Source: Robinsoniella peoriensis
Lineage (GTDB): Bacteria > Bacillota > Clostridia > Lachnospirales > Lachnospiraceae
Strand: one strand, 5' to 3'
Length of the DNA: 64,000 nucleotides
Assembly (NCBI RefSeq): GCF_042680125.1
Contig: NZ_JBHTNY010000018.1
The notes below the pieces were generated by a model, which saw only the letters and a program-made list of their open reading frames with translations, had not been told where the DNA came from and made no database searches. Within the stretch, counting starts at the first letter, position 1; each line of letters starts with the position of its first letter. This document shows positions 60,552 to 64,000 of the stretch, in pieces. The translations under genes were made by a program, and so were the position numbers.

Positions 60552-60568
60552 TTAACCAAAACGGTTAA
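60552..60568. promoter_or_regulatory. Palindrome TTAACC-N5-GGTTAA
   Basis: Perfect 6-bp arms with AAAAC at the centre, between the divergent marR and kinase genes. It is related to the TGGTTA core of the direct repeats that follow. Confidence 0.4.
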
Positions 60569-60603
60569 TTCATACTTAGCAGTGATTTATCGCAGAAGCT
60601 GTC

Positions 60604-60658
60604 TGGTTATGCGCAGAAATTGCTTGGTTATGCATATAAACTATTTGGTTATGCGCAG
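60604..60658 (+). repeat. Three direct repeats at exact 21-bp spacing
   Basis: TGGTTATGCGCAG at 60604, TGGTTATGCATA at 60625 and TGGTTATGCGCAG at 60646, each 21 bp apart, end 43 bases before the kinase start. The spacing of two helical turns puts all copies on one face of DNA, as for cooperative activator or repressor binding. No gene lies in 60325-60701. Confidence 0.7.
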
Positions 60659-60701
60659 TGAAGCCATATAATTAAAACTTGCAAAAGAAAGGGTAACGAT
60701 A

Positions 60702-63700
60702 TTGGAACGATTTAAGGAAGCAGATAAGATGCAGGCAGTACTACGAGAGGCCCAGACCGGATTATGGGCAATCGAATTGGATCAGAAAAAAGAACCCAGG
60801 ATGTATGTGGATAATGTCATGTTGGAATTGCTGGGATTCGAAGAGGCGCCTACACCTGAAGAATGCTACCGGGTGTGGTATAACCGCATTGCAGATGAGC
60901 ATTATCATGTAGTGCAGTCGGGAGTAGATAAAATAATTTCTGATAGCAGGGCAGAAGTGAAATATAACTGGACACACCCAAAATGGGGACGGATATATGT
61001 TCGCTGCGGCGGTGTCAGGGATTGGAGCTATGAAGAAGGAATTTGTCTGAGGGGATACCATCAGAATATCACGGATACCGTTATGCTGGAACATGAGCAT
61101 GATTTGGTGATACAGACGCTGAGTGAAAGCTACAGCGGTATTTTCATGTGTAACCTGAAGGATGATTCCTATAAAATTGTGAAAGCGCCGGAGGAGTTTC
61201 GAAAACTTGCATTGAAATACTCTGATTATAAAGAATATTTCCGTTTTTATGCAGAACAGATCGTAGCGCCGGAATATAAAAAACTTGTGCTGGATATGGT
61301 GGACTTAAGCAAGGTCAGGGATATATTGTCGAAAGGGGATAAATGGTTAGAAAGGCTGTACCGGAACGTGGATGGAGGATGGCGGCGTATCCGGTTAGTT
61401 CCTTCTTCGCGGTATTCAGCCGAGTATCCATGGATCATAGCTGCTTTTGATGAGCAGGACGGGGAAGTTGCCAAGAGAATGGATGAGACAACTTCTCAGA
61501 TAGCAGTATCCCAGATGTATAAACTGGTTGTCAGCATGGATTTGGAAAAAACAGAGTATAATTGTATCCATTACTCAGGTGATCTTCTTCATTTATCACA
61601 TCATGGGGATTTTGAACATTTTTACCAACAGATGATTGGGAAAATGCCATCGGAGGATAAGAAGGAACTGGATCAGATTTTAGATGCAGGTAAATATCAG
61701 GTAAACAACTACATGGAAGGACGGCTTCGTTTATGGGATAGTGAAGGGGTTCTCCACTACTACAAATATTATTCCACCATAATCAGACAGGATATGGTAG
61801 AGCGTATCCTGTTTACAATTAGGAATATAGACGAAAAACAGGAGGCAGAGCAGAGGGAAAATGTATTGTCCAATTTATGCCAGTGCTATTATTCCATATA
61901 CATTTTTGATTTAGAAAATAACATCGAGGAAGCTATCTGGCAGGAAGATATGATTCGCAACAGTCATGAATTTCCCAAGGGAGAACTGAATAAGTATTAT
62001 GAGAAATTTATACAGACACAAGTGTATAAAGATGATCAGGAAAAAATGCGAAGAGCCGGAAATCCGGATATTTTGCGGCAGACGCTTACCTTGGAACAGC
62101 CGGTTTTTGATATTGATTTCAGAAGGATGTATCAGGATCATCTGGAGTGGGTACGGTCACGTTTCAGTATTGCAGAGATGCAGGATGGTGTGGTAACCAG
62201 GGTTATTTTTGCAAATATGAATATTAATGAACAAAAACAGGAGGAGCTGGCAGAAGAGCAGCAGAAGAAATTATATTTTGAATATCAGAATATTATTAGG
62301 GGGCTGTCTTCTTTCTATCACTCGGTATTTTATGTGGATCTTGCAGCCGGGACATATCAGGCTTTCAATCAGCGTAAAGATATTGCCGACTATATTGGCG
62401 ACAGTGATGACTATAAAGTTCTCATGAGAGTCTATAGTGAACGTCTGATTCAAAAAGAAGACCGGAATCGGTTCATTCAAGAGCTTTCCATAGAAAAAAT
62501 CCGCAGCAGGGTCGGTCAGGAAGAACCTATCTACGACTTGGAGTACCGGAGAGATTACGGCGGATATTTTGGATGGATGCGTTTACATATTATATTGGCC
62601 GAGAGCAGAAATGGGATCCCGGTTAAAATTATTCTTGCAGCGCACAGTGTTGAGGAAGAGAAAGAGCAGGAAGCTCAAAACAGGAAGGCATTATTGGCCG
62701 CATATGAAGCAGCGAAGAATGCTAACGAAGCAAAAAGTAATTTTCTGGCGCAGATGTCCCATGACATCCGAACACCCCTTAATGCAATTGTAGGGATGTC
62801 GGCTATAGCTGCTTCTCATATAGATGAAGCAGACAGGGTGACAGACTGTCTGGAAAAGATTAATATATCCAGTAAACATCTTCTGGGACTGATCAATGAA
62901 ATTCTGGATATGTCAAAGATTGAAAAAGGGAAACTGGTGCTGTTAGAAGAGCCGTTTCATCTGAAAGAACTTATCAGGAGTATCAGCTCTATCATTCGTT
63001 CGGCTGCAGAGGAAAAAGGCCATGAATTACAGTTTAAATATATTGATCTCGTTCATAAGCTGTTAATTGGAGATATGAACCGGATCAGGCAGGTATTATT
63101 AAACCTCCTGTCTAATGCTGTGAAGTATACGCCGGACGGAGGAAAAATATGTGTAACCATACAGGAGGTTACCGCACGAGCTTCAGAGCTTGGATGTTTT
63201 GTCTTTACGGTGGAAGATAATGGGATCGGAATGTCGAAGGATTATCTGAAGCGTATCTTTGATCCGTTTTCCCGGTCAGAGGATGTAGAGGTACAGCATA
63301 TACAGGGAACGGGTCTTGGAATGCCGATTGCACAGGGGATAGTAGCGACTATGCAGGGAAATATCCAGGTAGAAAGTGCACTGGGTGAGGGAAGCCGTTT
63401 TATTGTCACACTTTATCTGAAAACAGCAGATCCCGGTCTCGAAACAGAATTTATAGATGAAGATGATACAGATGGCAGTCAGGAAGAAATGATCTTGGAA
63501 AAGGCTTTGATCAAATTTAAAGGAAAACGGATTTTACTGGCTGAAGATAATGAACTGAATATGGAAATAGCAAAAACTATATTACAGGAGGCGGGGCTGG
63601 TAATTGACGGTGTGGAAAATGGGAAGAAGGCTCTGGAAGTATTTAAGAAATCCAGTCCAGGTACATACCAGGCTGTTCTGATGGACCTTCAGATGCCGGT

Positions 63701-63896
63701 AATGGATGGTTTCGAAGCAGCCAGGATGATACGGAACAGTAATCATATCCAGGCTGACAGCATTCCGGTTATTGCATTGACGGCAAATGCATTTGCCGAG
63801 GATATTGCAAAAGCATTGATGTCAGGGATGAACGAGCACGTTTCAAAACCAATTGACTATCAGCAATTGCTGACTACTCTCGAGAAGTATATATAG
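60702..63896 (+). CDS. Cytosolic multi-PAS hybrid histidine kinase
   Basis: TTG 60702 follows AAAGGG. 1064 residues, no membrane segment. The N-terminal 640 residues hold about four PAS-like modules with repeated endings (GYHQNITDTVMLEHEH, FTIRNIDEKQEAEQREN, FANMNINEQKQEE). Then come a coiled linker, HisKA (H687 in AQMSHDIRTPLNA), HATPase_c (NLLSNAVKYTPDGG, GTGLGMPIAQGI) and a C-terminal receiver (phospho-Asp D995 in VLMDLQMPVMDG; VSKPID). The output partner is not encoded nearby; the stand-alone Hpt at 32237 could serve. An intracellular signal is implied. Confidence 0.9.
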   Translation: MERFKEADKMQAVLREAQTGLWAIELDQKKEPRMYVDNVMLELLGFEEAPTPEECYRVWYNRIADEHYHVVQSGVDKIISDSRAEVKYNWTHPKWGRIYVRCGGVRDWSYEEGICLRGYHQNITDTVMLEHEHDLVIQTLSESYSGIFMCNLKDDSYKIVKAPEEFRKLALKYSDYKEYFRFYAEQIVAPEYKKLVLDMVDLSKVRDILSKGDKWLERLYRNVDGGWRRIRLVPSSRYSAEYPWIIAAFDEQDGEVAKRMDETTSQIAVSQMYKLVVSMDLEKTEYNCIHYSGDLLHLSHHGDFEHFYQQMIGKMPSEDKKELDQILDAGKYQVNNYMEGRLRLWDSEGVLHYYKYYSTIIRQDMVERILFTIRNIDEKQEAEQRENVLSNLCQCYYSIYIFDLENNIEEAIWQEDMIRNSHEFPKGELNKYYEKFIQTQVYKDDQEKMRRAGNPDILRQTLTLEQPVFDIDFRRMYQDHLEWVRSRFSIAEMQDGVVTRVIFANMNINEQKQEELAEEQQKKLYFEYQNIIRGLSSFYHSVFYVDLAAGTYQAFNQRKDIADYIGDSDDYKVLMRVYSERLIQKEDRNRFIQELSIEKIRSRVGQEEPIYDLEYRRDYGGYFGWMRLHIILAESRNGIPVKIILAAHSVEEEKEQEAQNRKALLAAYEAAKNANEAKSNFLAQMSHDIRTPLNAIVGMSAIAASHIDEADRVTDCLEKINISSKHLLGLINEILDMSKIEKGKLVLLEEPFHLKELIRSISSIIRSAAEEKGHELQFKYIDLVHKLLIGDMNRIRQVLLNLLSNAVKYTPDGGKICVTIQEVTARASELGCFVFTVEDNGIGMSKDYLKRIFDPFSRSEDVEVQHIQGTGLGMPIAQGIVATMQGNIQVESALGEGSRFIVTLYLKTADPGLETEFIDEDDTDGSQEEMILEKALIKFKGKRILLAEDNELNMEIAKTILQEAGLVIDGVENGKKALEVFKKSSPGTYQAVLMDLQMPVMDGFEAARMIRNSNHIQADSIPVIALTANAFAEDIAKALMSGMNEHVSKPIDYQQLLTTLEKYI

Positions 63897-64000
63897 AATC
63901 GCATTTTCTTATTTTCTGTTAGGAGAAGCAATGAACAGCTTTGTGATTACATGACAGCTGCTGTCGATGGAATATACAGCTTTTTGTATAGATTCCACCA
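63897..64000. other. Window end, no gene recognised
   Basis: The last 104 bases contain no start with a ribosome site and no clear terminator. Confidence 0.5.

Noticed and set aside
60604..60658. Direct repeats as a CRISPR array or replication iterons
   Set aside because: Only three copies, spacers of 8-9 bases and no cas or rep gene; the site fits a promoter-proximal operator.

Overview
The window reads as chromosome of a gut-type Firmicute, most likely a Lachnospiraceae (Blautia/Ruminococcus-like) member. This rests on moderate-to-low GC, strong GGAGG ribosome sites, BceAB-type and BcrAB-type ABC transporters with their two-component systems, LytTR regulators, VanZ, DUF3796/HTH pairs, intracellular GH95 and GH43 glycosidases, and multi-domain c-di-GMP proteins. 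No tRNA, rRNA, CRISPR array, intact insertion sequence or phage gene was found.

Layout: 1-4 kb holds the end of an Ig-domain protein, a DUF3796/XRE pair and a reverse-strand BceAB-like transporter whose ATPase carries an HTH domain. 4.3-8.2 kb holds a GH95 alpha-fucosidase and a membrane diguanylate cyclase. 8.2-11.6 kb is a decayed accessory stretch: two head-to-head broken genes (PPOX and HxlR), small regulators, tandem paralogous small proteins, palindromic elements and a 43-residue Cys-rich protein. 11.8-16.7 kb holds a MATE-GNAT pair, DUF3788, VanZ and a secreted NlpC/P60 hydrolase. 16.7-21 kb is a bacitracin-resistance-like operon (ATPase, permease, UppP) with its sensor kinase and response regulator. 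21.3-25.3 kb holds a second MATE pump, a DHH phosphoesterase, a cation/proton antiporter and a second copy of the Cys-rich small protein. 25.5-28.2 kb holds a truncated AlbA/RecG-like protein, two LytTR regulators and the remnant of a GHKL kinase. 28.3-35.4 kb is a phosphorelay: TetR, a REC-GGDEF-EAL-REC-GGDEF-PAS protein, an Hpt protein and a hybrid kinase with two extracellular solute-binding modules.

35.9-43.7 kb encodes a complete Wadjet (JetD-A-B-C) anti-plasmid SMC system, apparently type III. 43.9-48.7 kb holds a GH43 enzyme, a coiled-coil protein co-translated with recA, and an in-frame chimera between an AraC-family sensor region and the C-terminal end of a GH51 arabinofuranosidase. 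48.9-53.6 kb is a second Bce-like module (regulator, kinase, ATPase, permease) whose permease has one internal amber codon. 53.8-59.1 kb holds a DtxR-like regulator followed by DUF454, a YgbA-type nitric-oxide-linked protein and a CydDC-like ABC pair, the first half frameshifted at an AT repeat. 59.2-63.9 kb holds a MarR regulator with a histidine-rich tail and a large cytosolic hybrid kinase behind 21-bp-spaced direct repeats.

The themes are envelope-stress and antibiotic sensing (three ABC modules, two MATE pumps, VanZ, UppP), glycan use, c-di-GMP signalling and plasmid defence. Several genes carry a single disruptive change (frameshift or stop). Whether these are real decay or read errors must be settled from reads.
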